From Vigna angularis (Eukaryota > Streptophyta > Magnoliopsida > Fabales > Fabaceae), in assembly GCF_016808095.1 (NCBI RefSeq), contig NC_068970.1:12816501-12880500 (forward strand): 64,000 bases of DNA, written 5' to 3'. A program made the translations under genes and the position numbers. The notes beneath the pieces were generated by a model. It worked only from the letters and a program-made list of their open reading frames with translations, was not told where the DNA came from and did not search any database. Numbering within the stretch: the first letter of the stretch is position 1; each line of letters starts with the position of its first letter. Positions 12,276-23,255 of the stretch are shown piece by piece.

Positions 12276-13660
12276 TATTTTAAAACAGTAAAAAGAAATG
12301 TTTCAGTTCAATTTAGGAATGAATACACAGAACATTTTAACGAGTTTAAGTTTAACCCACGAAACCCATCTTTTGAAAAGGTCAGAATAATAAATGTATT
12401 TTATTAAAAATCTATATCTAACTCACAAAGTACGTGGTTTCATCAATTTTTGTTGAGGAAAAAGAAACAGTTCTTCACTGTATGATTTTTTTTCTTTCAT
12501 TTTATTTAACTAAAATATGTAATACTAACGACAAATACACGTAAACTAAATGGTATAAAAAGAGTTTTAACAGTTGAATCCTTTACAAATTGAATTATTA
12601 AAACCAAATATTACTTTCTCTCCATGACATCATTTGTATTTGGGTTCTGGTTTTTGAAAATTATGTACTAAGTACGAAACTTGAGATTACATATTTTCTC
12701 TGGTTTTTGAATTGAGAGCATAGCTCTTCTATTATTGTTGGATACTTTCTCTGAGATGAACTTGTGTGCTTCTATTATTATTATTTCTTTTCTTGGAATA
12801 GCCTAGGAATATGCTTTTATTTTCATGGTTCTACTATCTTTTATTTCTTAAAATTATACAAAATGTTTGTTTTCATGTGTTATTATGGATAAGGAATATG
12901 GGCTTGATATTGGTGTGTGATACACTTTCAAACCTTAGAACCGTGAGTGCACTATAAGGTCAACTTAGTATAACATTACTTTTTCTTTATTGCAAAACCA
13001 AATGAACAATATACTAATTTTGTTTCCTAGTCCAACCCACTTAACAGATAGAATAAATTGTAGAAAGACCGTGCGATATCCTGGTTCACAATATGCTTTC
13101 AAAGATTTAACAAATAAGGCATTGTCCATTTATTCAATAATGAACCAGAAAGGAAATTCTTTAGTGTGGAGTATGAACATCTTTTTCTCGTGAGTGTCTC
13201 TAGGAGACAAAATTATTACAGCTTGTGGTGAAACTGTAAGTAGACAAAATTTTTCTCGTGAGTGTGTCTCTAATAGACAAAATTTTCTTGTGACCCTTTA
13301 GTGTATCTTCCTTGTGATGAAACTGATTATGCTTCGTAGAATTATGTAATATATTTATTTGTATATTAATTCGGATTTTGTTATATATTCTGCCTTGGAT
13401 TTGTCAGATTCATTGTTATGCATAAAACATTTCAAAATGATTTTTTTTCAAATTTTTTCTGGTATCTTTTTGTTTATGGCTTTAAGACACAAGCAATGGA
13501 ACTTCATGTAATATGGCTTCGAAATCAGGCTTACGTATCCTTTTTCCTAATTATTTATCTTTTCTTTTGTGTTTTTCTTTGCATAAGTTGTTTCTCACAT
13601 AATGGCTCAAGGCTCGGTTTTGTTCGTGATAAACCGATTATTGGTAGCGTGTACTTAATT
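12276..13660. other. AT-rich stretch, no gene recognised
   Basis: Only short open frames. The region leads into the symplekin-like exon and may include its upstream intron. A short direct duplication of TTTTTCTCGTGAGTGTCTCTA and its variants lies near 13180-13280. Confidence 0.4.
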
Positions 13661-13666
13661 TTATAG

Positions 13667-13825
13667 GTTGAAGGCCATGAAATAAGTACTTCTCAGGTTT
13701 CAGAGTCTACAACTTCTTAAGATGAATCTGGTAGGATGGCTAAACCATTGATTCAAAATGTTCCATCTATATCATTCTCTGAAGCTCAACGTCTCATTTC
13801 TTTGTTTTTTGCCTTATGTACTAAG
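13667..13825 (+). pseudogene. Exon fragment of a symplekin-like (Pta1/ESP4) gene
   Basis: An acceptor-like TTATAG precedes 53 codons that end ...FFALCTK, followed by a GT donor. The piece LIQNVPSISFSEAQRL and the ending LISLFFALCTK look like the conserved C-terminal region of plant symplekin, a scaffold of the mRNA 3'-end cleavage and polyadenylation complex. Codon 18 is TAA, so the exon is broken. No neighbouring symplekin exon was recognised. The presumed downstream intron is filled by the ~210-bp tandem array, so this is probably a captured or relocated fragment. The identification comes from memory of the family and needs a search. Confidence 0.5.
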
Positions 13826-13829
13826 GTTA

Positions 13830-15045
13830 GGCAAACTTTCTGCACACGGTAGCATTTTTATTTTTAAATTGATGGTGCAGAAATAGAACTGGTAGAAAAG
13901 GATAATAACAGGGTACTTTAGCCGGACTTTTTGCACGAAAGGGCATCTTTGAATCTGCAAGTTATTTTGTCCTCCAGACTTTATTTTTAACCAATTATAT
14001 TAAATAAAATTCATTATATGTCATTTATAAACACATTTATATCGAAGTTCATCTCCAAGGAAACATTTTTTTTAAAAGTGATGGTGCAGAAACAGAACTG
14101 GTAGCAAAGGCAAAATAAGTGGATAGTGTAGATAGACTTTTTGCACGAAGAGGGCATATTTGAATCTGCCAGTTATTTTGAACTCCACACTTTATTTTTA
14201 ACCAATTATATTGAATAAAATTCATTATATGTCATTTATAAACACGTTTATACCAAAGTTAATCCCAAACGAAACCTTTTTTTTTTTAAATGATGGTGCA
14301 GAAATAGAACTCGTAGCAGAGGCAAAATTAGTGGGTAGTTTAGACATACTTTTTGCACGAAGAGGACATCTTTGAATCTGCCAGATATTTTGAACTCCAC
14401 ACTTTATTTTTAACCAATTATATTGAATAAAATTCATTTTATGTCATTTATAAACACATTTATATCGAAGTCCATCCCTAAAGAAACATTTTTTTTAAAT
14501 GATGGTGCAGAAAGAAAATTGGTACCAAAGGCAAAATAAGTGGATAATTTAGACAAACTTTTTGCACGAAGAGGACATCTTTAAATCACTTATTTTGAAC
14601 TTCACAGTTTATTTTTAACCAATTATATTAAATAAAATTTATTATATGTCATTTATAAACACATTTATATCGAAGTCTTTCCCCAAAGAAACATTTTTTT
14701 TTACAAAATGATGGTGCAAAAACAAAACTGGTAGCAAAGACAAAATAAGTGGGTAGTTTAGGCAGACTTTTTGAACAAAAAGGGCATCTTTGAATCTGTC
14801 AATTATTTTGAACTCTACAGTTTATTTTTAACCAATTATATTAAATAAAATTCATTGTATGTCATTTATAAACACATTTATATCGAAGTCCATCTCCAAA
14901 GAAACACTTTTCTTAAAAATGATGGTGCAGAAACAAAACTGGTAACAAAGACAAAATAAGTGGAAAGTTTTAACTGAGTTTTTGCACAAAGAGAGCATCC
15001 TTGAATTTGCCTCTTATTTTGAACTGCATATTTTAAGTGCAAAAT
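13830..15045. repeat. Tandem array of a ~210-bp unit, about six copies
   Basis: The landmark GATGGTGCAGAAA or a variant occurs at about 13871, 14080, 14292, 14501, 14710 and 14921, that is every 209-212 bases. Each unit also holds a TTTTTGCACGAA block, a TTATTTTTAACCAATTATAT block and a TGTCATTTATAAACAC block. Part of the unit (GCAGAAACAG, GGTAGCAAAG, AAATAAGTGG) is shared with the repeats in the arms of the foldback at 9653-11691. Confidence 0.88.
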
Positions 15046-16290
15046 AAGACCCTGTAAATAGCACCTTAAACACAAATTATGACATACAAATCTTGAACAT
15101 TGCGCAACAAAGGTCGTAGACAAATAATGTTCATTGTTGTTCAACTTACATTAATAAAAACTATTAACAATACATTTCTTTCATCAATTCTAACAACAAA
15201 TATATGTGTACATTTAGACCTAATCACTGCGTCTTGAAACTGTTCTAAGAAGTACATATATCAAATTCCAATAAGCACAATGGCATTCCCCAGTCTTTGA
15301 CATTATCCTTGTACTCAAAATGTTGTCCAAAAACACAGCAACAATCAATGCAACCGTTGGAGAAGAAAAGAATATAGTATTAAGGAAATCATTGAACTAC
15401 AAAACCATGAAAACAATGACCTGTTAGTTTTGTACTTAACTAATTTAGTGAGGGAGATAAAACAATGAAACTTATATCAAGAACAAAATTCTACTTTACA
15501 GTGCTAAAGTAAATAGATATGCTAAATAATTGCTAATTTGGCACAACTCCAAGACTCTAATTTCAATAATTTGTCAACTAGGTTGCTAAAACAACAAGTT
15601 ATATGCAAATAACCACATGTTTCTTTCCATCTTAAAAAATTTATCAATATCAAATGATGTGGAAACAGAAAAATAAGGTCCAACAAAATTATTTCTAACA
15701 CCCCATTCTCCACCTTCTTTACCTAAACACCAGATGAAATTAAAAAATATTTCATCCTCTTTCGTATCCATATATTCTTCTTTTTCATTTTCTACCTAGT
15801 TTACCAAGCACATCCTAACGAAATCACATTAGAGTGCTCATATTTTAAAGTGAAACATACCCCCTTCTGAGATATCTCTCACTCCAACAATAAGTATCAA
15901 ATTAAATAACTTTCTACATGAATGTAAGAGATGATGCCTGCCAAGCATACAAACATATATAGGCTTCGCTCAATAGTGGCAGTTTAGAAAGTAGGCTGAA
16001 GGAATGTGTGATCCCAATGTAATCAAAGGCAAAAATCACCCTCGAGATACTAGGTCTCGCATCACCTTGAGCCAAGGGGTATCAAAATCCATATGAAAGT
16101 TCATGAAAGAAACATGTAATCAGAAAATAAATTATTTACTTTTTTCTGCATAAAGTTTGGATATAATTTTGAAAACAATTGTTTGCTACCGATTGTTTTG
16201 TTTGCTGCTTAGAGTCTCAAAGATTGACAATTAGTTTTTTTACAACACCATTACATAATGTTACTTTTCATCATGCAACCAAAATGAATT
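15046..16290. other. AT-rich stretch, no gene recognised
   Basis: No downstream exons of the proton-pump-interactor fragment could be recognised here on the minus strand. Confidence 0.4.
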
Positions 16291-16303
16291 CTTCTCAACT
16301 CAC

Positions 16304-16641
16304 CCGCTTTGCCTTCAGTGCTTTAGTGATCTGAAAGTGAGCTTGATTTTTCTTTATAATCTCTTTGTCAAGCAAATCAATTTTAGACTTTATGGTTGGA
16401 TCCTCATAAGGCCGCCAACTGACAAAATAATAAGAATGAATCTGCTTAGGTACAGGCCACTCTTCTACAGCATCTCTCGGCACATTCACCTCAGAAACAT
16501 CATTCCCTTTATGACCTTCACAGGTTCTACATCTTTTTCCAGCTTTCCATTCTCCTTCTCATGTAAAACAGGTTTTCCTCCTTCAGCACCATTCTCCACT
16601 GGTCCTTTAACCATCTCAAGTCCCACAACCTCAACCGCCAT
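16304..16641 (-). pseudogene. First coding exon of a proton pump interactor (PPI1-like), frameshifted
   Basis: The minus strand starts at an ATG with MAVEVVGLEMVKGPVENG and ENGKLEKDVEPVK, then shifts frame and continues with VPRDAVEEWPVPKQIHSYYF, a YEDPTIKSKIDLLDKEI segment and FQITKALKAKR. It ends at a consensus GTGAGT donor. PPI1 proteins bind the C-terminal autoinhibitory domain of plasma-membrane H+-ATPase, and this conserved block precedes their long coiled coil. One indel near 16520 puts a TGA in the first frame. The expected coiled-coil exons were not found downstream. It may be a truncated duplicate or a captured fragment. An assembly or sequencing error at one base cannot be excluded. 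Confidence 0.75.
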
Positions 16642-19044
16642 GGTTTCAACTACAAGACAGCCTCACAAAATCTAAGGAACCTAATAATTCCAAAGCAATA
16701 AAGGGAAGATTCATGAGCATAACAGTTCATTATTTTGATCCACAGGCTCAATAAGCAGGTAACAAGCAAAGAAATAAAAACTGCATTCTTCCAATGCTAC
16801 TATAAAGAACAATTGCACTTGCTATTGAGAACAAATGTAACATTGAAGGAGCTTAAACAAGAATAACAACATATATGAAAAAAAAAACACTATTGACTCC
16901 ACTTTTCACAAAAAACACACTAAAAATTGTATGCATATATGAGCAGTCGTACAAAACATTTTCGTTCGTTGAACCTACTAAATTTCGGTTCAAAGGCAAA
17001 AGTTTTAACAAAAATAATTTATTGCCCAATCAAATGTAGGGACAGGAAATGGATGAATTCTTAAAACAAAGTATTTACCTACCTTTTATTCTACTAGCTT
17101 AAACTGCCACAAGTTATATCACAGGGATAGGAAGGAGCATAAATTTTATGACCAAGGTTGACTTAAACCAATTCCACACTCTATGACCGAGTAAATAAAG
17201 TTAGGGTATAAATTTTTCACTTAAATGAGCATATTAATAGGTACAAGAAATTTAAGCAAACAAAGTTCATGTATAAGGCGTGAAACATGTATCAAAAAAT
17301 CAATTGTATTATATAACTGCAAGGTTGAAAGAAGCCTCAATACTCATTTAAATGAGCAATTTATGCTAATAAAACAACCTGAATTTGTATAGCAAGTTTC
17401 TTCACTCGATCATAATCCTTAACATCAACGTTTTTGCTCTTTTCAAGCAGCGGAAGAAAGAATGGAAAAAAATTAGAAAAATAAAACTGTAGAAGAAAGA
17501 CAATAACAAAAGATGGCAGTAAACTCTGCACTAAGCTAAAGTCAGAACTCACTCACAACTTTTTGCCCTAGCTAGCAGAGAGAAAGAATTCAATGAGAAA
17601 TCCTTGATATTTAATAATTTGAAATCATAATGAAAGCAACCAGACCATGGCATAATAGTGAGAAGGTTTGCATATATAAACAATGTATTCAATTTTAAAA
17701 ATATAGTGATATGGAAATACAAAACTGAGGCGTGACCATATAAATACATAAACTTTAAATAAACCATGCATAGACTTCTACTAAATCAACCATAAAAATT
17801 ATTCTATATTCATCTGATACATAACAAATGATCTCATGTATGATTTCTTACTGAAAAACAATTCTACGAGATATACTTCTCTTTGGGTTCTAGGTTTGAC
17901 AACATGAGGCCAGCCAATAAAGCATATAAATACAACGCAATTGCTCAACTTATCTAATTAATATTGTATTAGCAATCAAGTTTTAGAAACATCAAGCGAA
18001 TTAGAATATCATGCTATGGTTCAGACTAATTGCGAACTAATGTGAGTAGATTGATGTTAGATCAAGATGAAAAAGGATTTGAGAGTCTGCCCCTCCATCA
18101 TTGTGATTTGATAAACTATACGAAAATTCAAAGAGAGATACGATTTAAACATTGAAGGGCCAAAATATGAAAAATTAATAGGTTTCAACATTATAGTAAT
18201 TTCAACTGAAACAAATATGGAAACAAGGAAATTGTCAATTTTCCAAAGTAGAGGGGGTTGACTGCAGTAATAAAGCTAATAAAGATGTCAATACAAAATT
18301 TAAGTAATGTCTGAGTCCAAACGAACAATGTAAAGCAGACTTTCTATCAACAAATCATATAGAGCCATTAAGCAACTTTTATTATTAAAACAAAATAATT
18401 AGGAATCTTTATATACGGGTTGCATTGATACTTTTCTGCTTTATATTAATTTCCTCAAAAAAATTAAATCAAATGGTAAACAAATATTCATAAGACCTCT
18501 TTCTGTCTTTTTGGACCCAATAGCTCTGACAACTGTTTCGTAACAGTTTACGCCACCAATCATAAAATTTTTTATTTAGGTAAAATTTTTGCTCTTTATC
18601 ATCTTGTTATAGCAATTAAAGTTGGTTTAACTATTCACTAGTTTCTGCCTCTGCCAAGAAAGATAAACAATGTTACGTAATTAATTATTACTTTTTTTTT
18701 TTTAAATTTTAGTCAAGGAGATAGTTGAACACACATCAGTAAAAAAGTTAAATTCATGCACGGTATTCAATTTTGTTGCTAGCAACAATCTCTCTTTAAT
18801 ATTGGAGAATGTTAATTTAAATTCTCACTAGATATTTCTGTTCCTCTCAAGGAGATATATATGTTTTAAATTTTTGAATAAATTTATTTATAAACATTTC
18901 TAGTTAAAAAAAAAATGTATAATTTTGAAAATTTATGTTTAGAGAAGCTAATATAAAAATATTCAATAAATGAATTTATACATAAATTCAATTTAACTTA
19001 TGGATACATATAGTTTATTTTTCTATTTTATTATCATATATTAG

Positions 19045-19100
<56 letters not shown>

Positions 19101-19650
19101 CTTATTAGTACTTATGTTATTTTAAAATAAATAAGTAATTAATGGTTTTGGCCCTTGTGTGTTAACAAGTCTAATTTTTTTCTAATATAAGTTGGGTAAT
19201 TATTTCCTAGATCTCGTGCTTTCTATTTGTATTTTATGAATTTGGGAAATGTCAAAATATCTTTTTTTATACATATAAAAGTTAACCTATTTTTATTCTT
19301 TCATATGCACCGCGTTGTACTAATAAAGTATTTGGCTGATTCTAACTACTATGAAAGCATTGTGTAACCATTATTGTTTGTCATCTTCCTTTGGTTCTGT
19401 CATCATGGCTACAAACTTGTTGGAATAAGCTTTTGTCATTACATTTTATGGTTTTCTTCTTTATTATTTCATCAAAGAGACTATGAATTTAGTTTTCTAA
19501 TAAATTTCTAGATTATGTAACATGAAAATACATTATAAATCAACTAGTTCAAAAGTAAAAAAAGACGGATTTGATGTTTTGGATAGAACAATGTCGAAAT
19601 TTTTTATAAACTAAAGAGATTCAAAGTCCTCCAAATTGAGTAACATGAAA
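16642..19650. other. AT-rich stretch with at most one doubtful exon
   Basis: A minus-strand stretch at about 17382-17450 reads KSKNVDVKDYDRVKKLAIQI followed by a GT. It looks exon-like, but I cannot name the family and there is no clean acceptor. The rest is AT-rich with no recognisable coding signal, and a long (AT)n tract lies near its right end. Confidence 0.3.
19046..19099. repeat. (AT)n microsatellite
   Basis: About 27 uninterrupted AT dinucleotides. Confidence 0.98.
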
Positions 19651-19657
19651 TGCATTT

Positions 19658-20309
19658 TGTTTCGGCAGGATTTAGAACCCTAATCTAAAACATTCAAAGT
19701 TGTCTCCTCCGATGTCCAGTTGTGTTGTCTTCTCTCTTCTTCTTGTCTGAGCCGCGGGGGAGGGTGCCTGCAAAAGACACTCCGACGCTCAAGTCAGTTA
19801 CTTTGCGTAATAATCTTGTAATCAAGATTTAGTTATCAGAGTTCTCAGTTTTCAGTTCAAGTTAAGTTACCTGTCTCCTTTGCCAGAAATATATTTATAA
19901 ACTATAAAGAGCTTACCGTTGGATCTAACTTATTAACCACCAATGAATGACTATTAATTATCAATAAATGATAATTATCCTCATTAACTCCCCGACAGTT
20001 ATTACCATTAATTACCTTAACGGCTGATCTAACCGATCGGTTCACCAATCTGATAGGTATCATCGGTCGGACTGATTTTACCGATCAGTCTATTCTCCTT
20101 GCGTTTGCCCGATCGGCTGTGTTATGACACATCCGACCGGCTACCTACCCTCGGTAGAACACTCTCTGCGGTCGGTTGCCTGCCCTCGGTAGTAACACCA
20201 GCCCCCCAAGTCCTAGCAAAGTACATTTGCGTAGGGTTTGAAGTGACCTACGAAGTATCATCGGTCGGACTGATTTTACCGATCGGTCGGCTATGAGCCC
20301 ATAGTAACA
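19658..20309 (-). repeat. 3' LTR of the 6.2-kb retrotransposon
   Basis: 652 bp, about 99% identical to 25225-25876. It contains several CCGATCGGT or CGGTCGG motifs. Near its plus-strand right end it carries a second copy of the CCCCCCAAG(T/C)CCTAGCAAA block that also flanks the LTR outside, so the LTR contains an internal PPT-like copy. Confidence 0.95.
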
Positions 20310-20326
20310 TAAGCCCCCCAAGCCCT
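20310..20326 (-). other. Polypurine tract of the retrotransposon
   Basis: On the minus strand GGGCTTGGGGGGCTTA directly precedes the TGTTAC start of the 3' LTR. This fits the plus-strand-primer role of a PPT in reverse transcription. Confidence 0.7.
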
Positions 20327-20455
20327 AGCAAAATTTGATATTGCGTTGGGTTTATAAAGTTATATCGATCGGTAGTAGATTTTACCTGAGTTTATATTCA
20401 CGCTAGCATGCGTTCTTTATCTCCCGAGCGGGTTTTGCGCTAATAGTTCCCCGAC

Positions 20456-21650
20456 CAAGGCGAGAGTTCCCAAAAGAGCTTGCTTGAGCTTGCTTTGCCG
20501 CATGATTTAGGTCTTAAGAGCTCTCTAGAAGCGTGCCCTAAGACCAAGGTGAGAGCTCACGGAGAGACTGCCTCACCCGCTCGGTGTAAGAGCTCACGAA
20601 GAGACTGCCTCACCCGCTTGATTTAGGTCTTAGAAGCTCTCGAGGAGCGTGCTCTAAGACCAAGGTGAGAGCTCACGAAGAGACTGCCTCACCCGCTCGG
20701 TTTAGGTATTAGAAGCTCTCGAGGAGCGTGCTCTAAGACCAAGGTGAGAGCTCACGAAGAGACTGCCTCACCCGCTTGATTTAGGTCTTAGAAGCTCTCG
20801 AGGAGCGTGCTCTAAGACCAAGGTGAGAGCTCACGAAGAGACTGCCTCACCCGCTTGATTTAGGTCTTAGAAGCTCTCGAGGAGCGTGCTCTAAGACCAA
20901 GGTGAGAGCTCACGAAGAGACTGCCTCACTCGCTCGGTTTAGATCTTAGAAGCTCTCGAGGAGCGTGCTCTAAGACCAAGGTGAGAGCTCAGGAAGAGAC
21001 TGCCTCACCCGCTTGATTTAGGTCTTAGAAGCTCTCGAGGAGCGTGCTCTAAGACCAAGGTGAGAGCTCACGAAGAGACTGCCTCACCCGCTTGATTTAG
21101 GTCTTAGAAGCTCTCGAGGAGCGTGCTCTAAGACCAAGGTGAGAGCTCACGAAGAGACTGCCTCACCCGCTCGGTTTAGATCTTAGAAGCTCTCGAGGAG
21201 CGTGCTCTAAGACCAAGGTGAGAGCTCAAGAAGAGACTGCCTCACCCGCTTGATTTAGGTCTTAGAAGCTCTCGAGGAGCGTGCTCTAAGACCAAGGTGA
21301 GAGCTCACGAAGAGACTGCCTCACCCGCTTGATTTAGGTCTTAGAAGCTCTCGAGGAGCGTGCTCTAAGACCAAGGTGAGAGCTCACGAAGAGACTGCCT
21401 CACCCGCTTGATTTAGGTCTTAGAAGCTCTCGAGGAGCGTGCTCTAAGACCAAGGTGAGAGCTCACAAAGAGACTGCCTCATCCGCTCGGTTTAGGTCTT
21501 AGAAGCTCTCGAGGAGCGTGCTCTATGACCAAGGTGAGAGCTCACGAAGAGACTGCCTCACCCGCTCGGTTTAGGTCTTAGAAGCTCTCGAGGAGCGTGC
21601 TCTAAGACCAAGGTGAGAGCTCACGAAGAGACTGCCTCACCCGCTCGGTT
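20456..21650. repeat. 79-bp minisatellite array inside the LTR retrotransposon
   Basis: The marker CAAGGTGAGAGCTCA occurs at 20545, 20661, 20740, 20819, 20898, 20977, 21056, 21135, 21214, 21293, 21372, 21451, 21530 and 21609, exactly every 79 bases from 20661 on. The units differ mainly at a CGCTCGG/CGCTTGA alternation. A divergent unit starts at 20456, and the first full interval is 116 bp because of a partial duplication. Each unit contains GAGAGCTC and TCTCGAGGA partial palindromes. Position between the internal region and the 3' LTR matches the tandem-repeat-rich 3' UTRs described for plant Ty3/gypsy elements of the Tat lineage. Confidence 0.97.
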
Positions 21651-22340
21651 GCTCAAGGTGTGCCAAGTAGTTTGTATACATAGTCCTGTTATCTGCACTG
21701 AAGAAAAAACAACATACAAATTTCGAATGATTAGAAAATTGTAGCTGAATTTAGTTTGAGTTGAGACCGGTCGTGACCGCTCGGTCAACAATATTGAGGC
21801 CGGACGTGACCACTCGGTCCAAGATGTCGAGGCGAGACGAACGAGCAAGTTAAACCGTTCGGTCTTGATGTAAATGCGATCGCTCAGTCAAAGATGACGA
21901 GACCAGACGTGACCGCTCGGGCAAAATGTACCTACTTTAGAGTCTTATGACCTGCATAAAAGAAGAATAGAAGATGTTGATGACATATGAATTATTAGCG
22001 CTCCGAGAGACGCTAAGAGTTGAGGTGTATCTTTTGTTTCGGTACTCAAGTGTATTTTTACACTTGTTTGGTGCTTTGACGCTTTCTCTTATACGGAGGG
22101 GTTAAAAACTATCACTCTCTGCTCGGCATGATCATGGGATAGGAACCCTTAACATGATGCTTCAATTAAATGCTTATGCGGATGACGCCACTTCAAGAAC
22201 CTCCAGGGCTGGAATCCTTACTTTGTTTATTTCAACGCGGAGGAGGTCACCTCTAGGTTAATGTTTAAGAATCCTGGAATTGAAGGTGTTCCACAAGTGG
22301 TCTCATTATTGACAACATTGCCATTCAAAAGCTTTTCACC
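21651..22340 (-). other. Internal non-coding part of the retrotransposon
   Basis: Contains several GACCGNNCGGTC-like motifs (about 21766-21920) and no recognisable coding domain. It lies between the 79-bp array and the captured exonuclease fragment. Confidence 0.5.
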
Positions 22341-22354
22341 TGCCGTTATTTTCT

Positions 22355-22711
22355 CTAATGGATTCCGACATTCCATACTCTGTTTTTTCTTCCAACGAGG
22401 AACGCACAATAGGCATCAAGGGTAGCATAAGCAACTTGCTCGTCGCTAAGATATTTTCTATATCAATTGCTCATGCTGATCTCCCTCCTCTGCTCCACTA
22501 TGCAACCAAGGCTCTTCTCCACTATCTCCTCCACCGAATCTTGAACGAGATTCTCATCGTTCTCAGTTTCCGCAAAATACCTCAGATCCAGAGGATCACG
22601 GTACATATCCAAACCTTGCTCCGAATGCTTCAGCTTCCGGCGGTCCGATTGGTTCCAGGATCCGACGAAGGTGTGAGACGAGATGCAGAGGTTCCTCGGC
22701 ACGTAGTCGGA
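22355..22711 (-). pseudogene. Captured 3'-5' exonuclease (WRN/RNase D-like) fragment
   Basis: The minus strand reads VPRNLCISSHTFVGSWNQSD, then a GLDMYRDPLDLRYFAETEND block, VEEIVEKSLG, REISMSN-stop, and YLSDEQVAYATLDAYCAFLV. The last block carries the YxxxD (YATLD) Exo III motif of DEDDy 3'-5' exonucleases, and the whole resembles the C-terminal part of plant Werner-syndrome-like exonuclease proteins. A TGA stands where the family usually has Trp after SMSN, and the frame continues cleanly beyond it to a TAG. The upstream DEDD motifs (Exo I and II) are not present. The fragment lies in the retrotransposon's sense orientation, directly after the ubiquitin-like piece. It is an enzymatically dead captured fragment. 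Confidence 0.72.
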
Positions 22712-22726
22712 GTGGATACGTTGCTG

Positions 22727-22842
22727 ACCCGGGAGACGTCCCCCTTGTTTCGGATCTCGGCCTTGATATTATCAATGTTGTCAGAAGATTCCCCCTCAAG
22801 GGTGATGGTTCCCCGCATAACAGTTTTTACGAATATTTCCCT
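22727..22842 (-). pseudogene. Captured ubiquitin fragment
   Basis: The minus strand reads IFVKTVMRGTITLEGESSDN and then IDNIKAEIRNKG. This aligns with ubiquitin residues of about 3-35 (IFVKT, TITLE, ESSDTIDNVKAKI, DKEG). In a shifted frame just downstream, LPGQQRI resembles the PPDQQRL that follows in ubiquitin. Homology then stops and the exonuclease-like sequence begins. There is no C-terminal RLRGG, so it could not be conjugated. Ubiquitin is extremely conserved, so the several substitutions and the frameshift show relaxed constraint. Capture from a ubiquitin or polyubiquitin transcript is the simplest explanation. Confidence 0.75.
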
Positions 22843-23255
22843 TACAACTGCTAGGTTTCCTATGAATGAAGTTATAATCTATAAATTCCAAATGAATCGA
22901 AATCGAGGAAGGAACGAAACAATCATGGCCAACATATTAAAAACGAAGCTATAAGAGCAGTAAAAGAAAAATTTGAAGTCTTGATATTAGTTCATATTTT
23001 ATTGTTCCTTATGTTTTCGTTCTGGCGAAAAGGAAAAGTCAAGATTGCTGCCACTTAATTCTCGTGAAGACCCATTGCCGTCCACAGCAATTCGAAAAAC
23101 GGCTGTAGAGAAAATTTTTTACCAAGATCTTGATCCTGTTCAACAATAAATCCAAGGAAATATTGGATGCTCCTTTGTTCCTGAACAACATCACTTAATC
23201 GGATAAAATAATTAAGTTATTCAATAAAAAACAAATTTAAGATAAATATAAAATA

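Noticed and set aside
20456..21650. Regular direct repeats that superficially resemble a CRISPR array
   Set aside because: The 79-bp units are contiguous with no unique spacers, and they lie inside a plant LTR retrotransposon.
22358..22954. 198-codon open frame on the plus strand
   Set aside because: It runs antisense to the ubiquitin and exonuclease fragments, which match known families on the minus strand. Its length comes from the complementary coding pattern.
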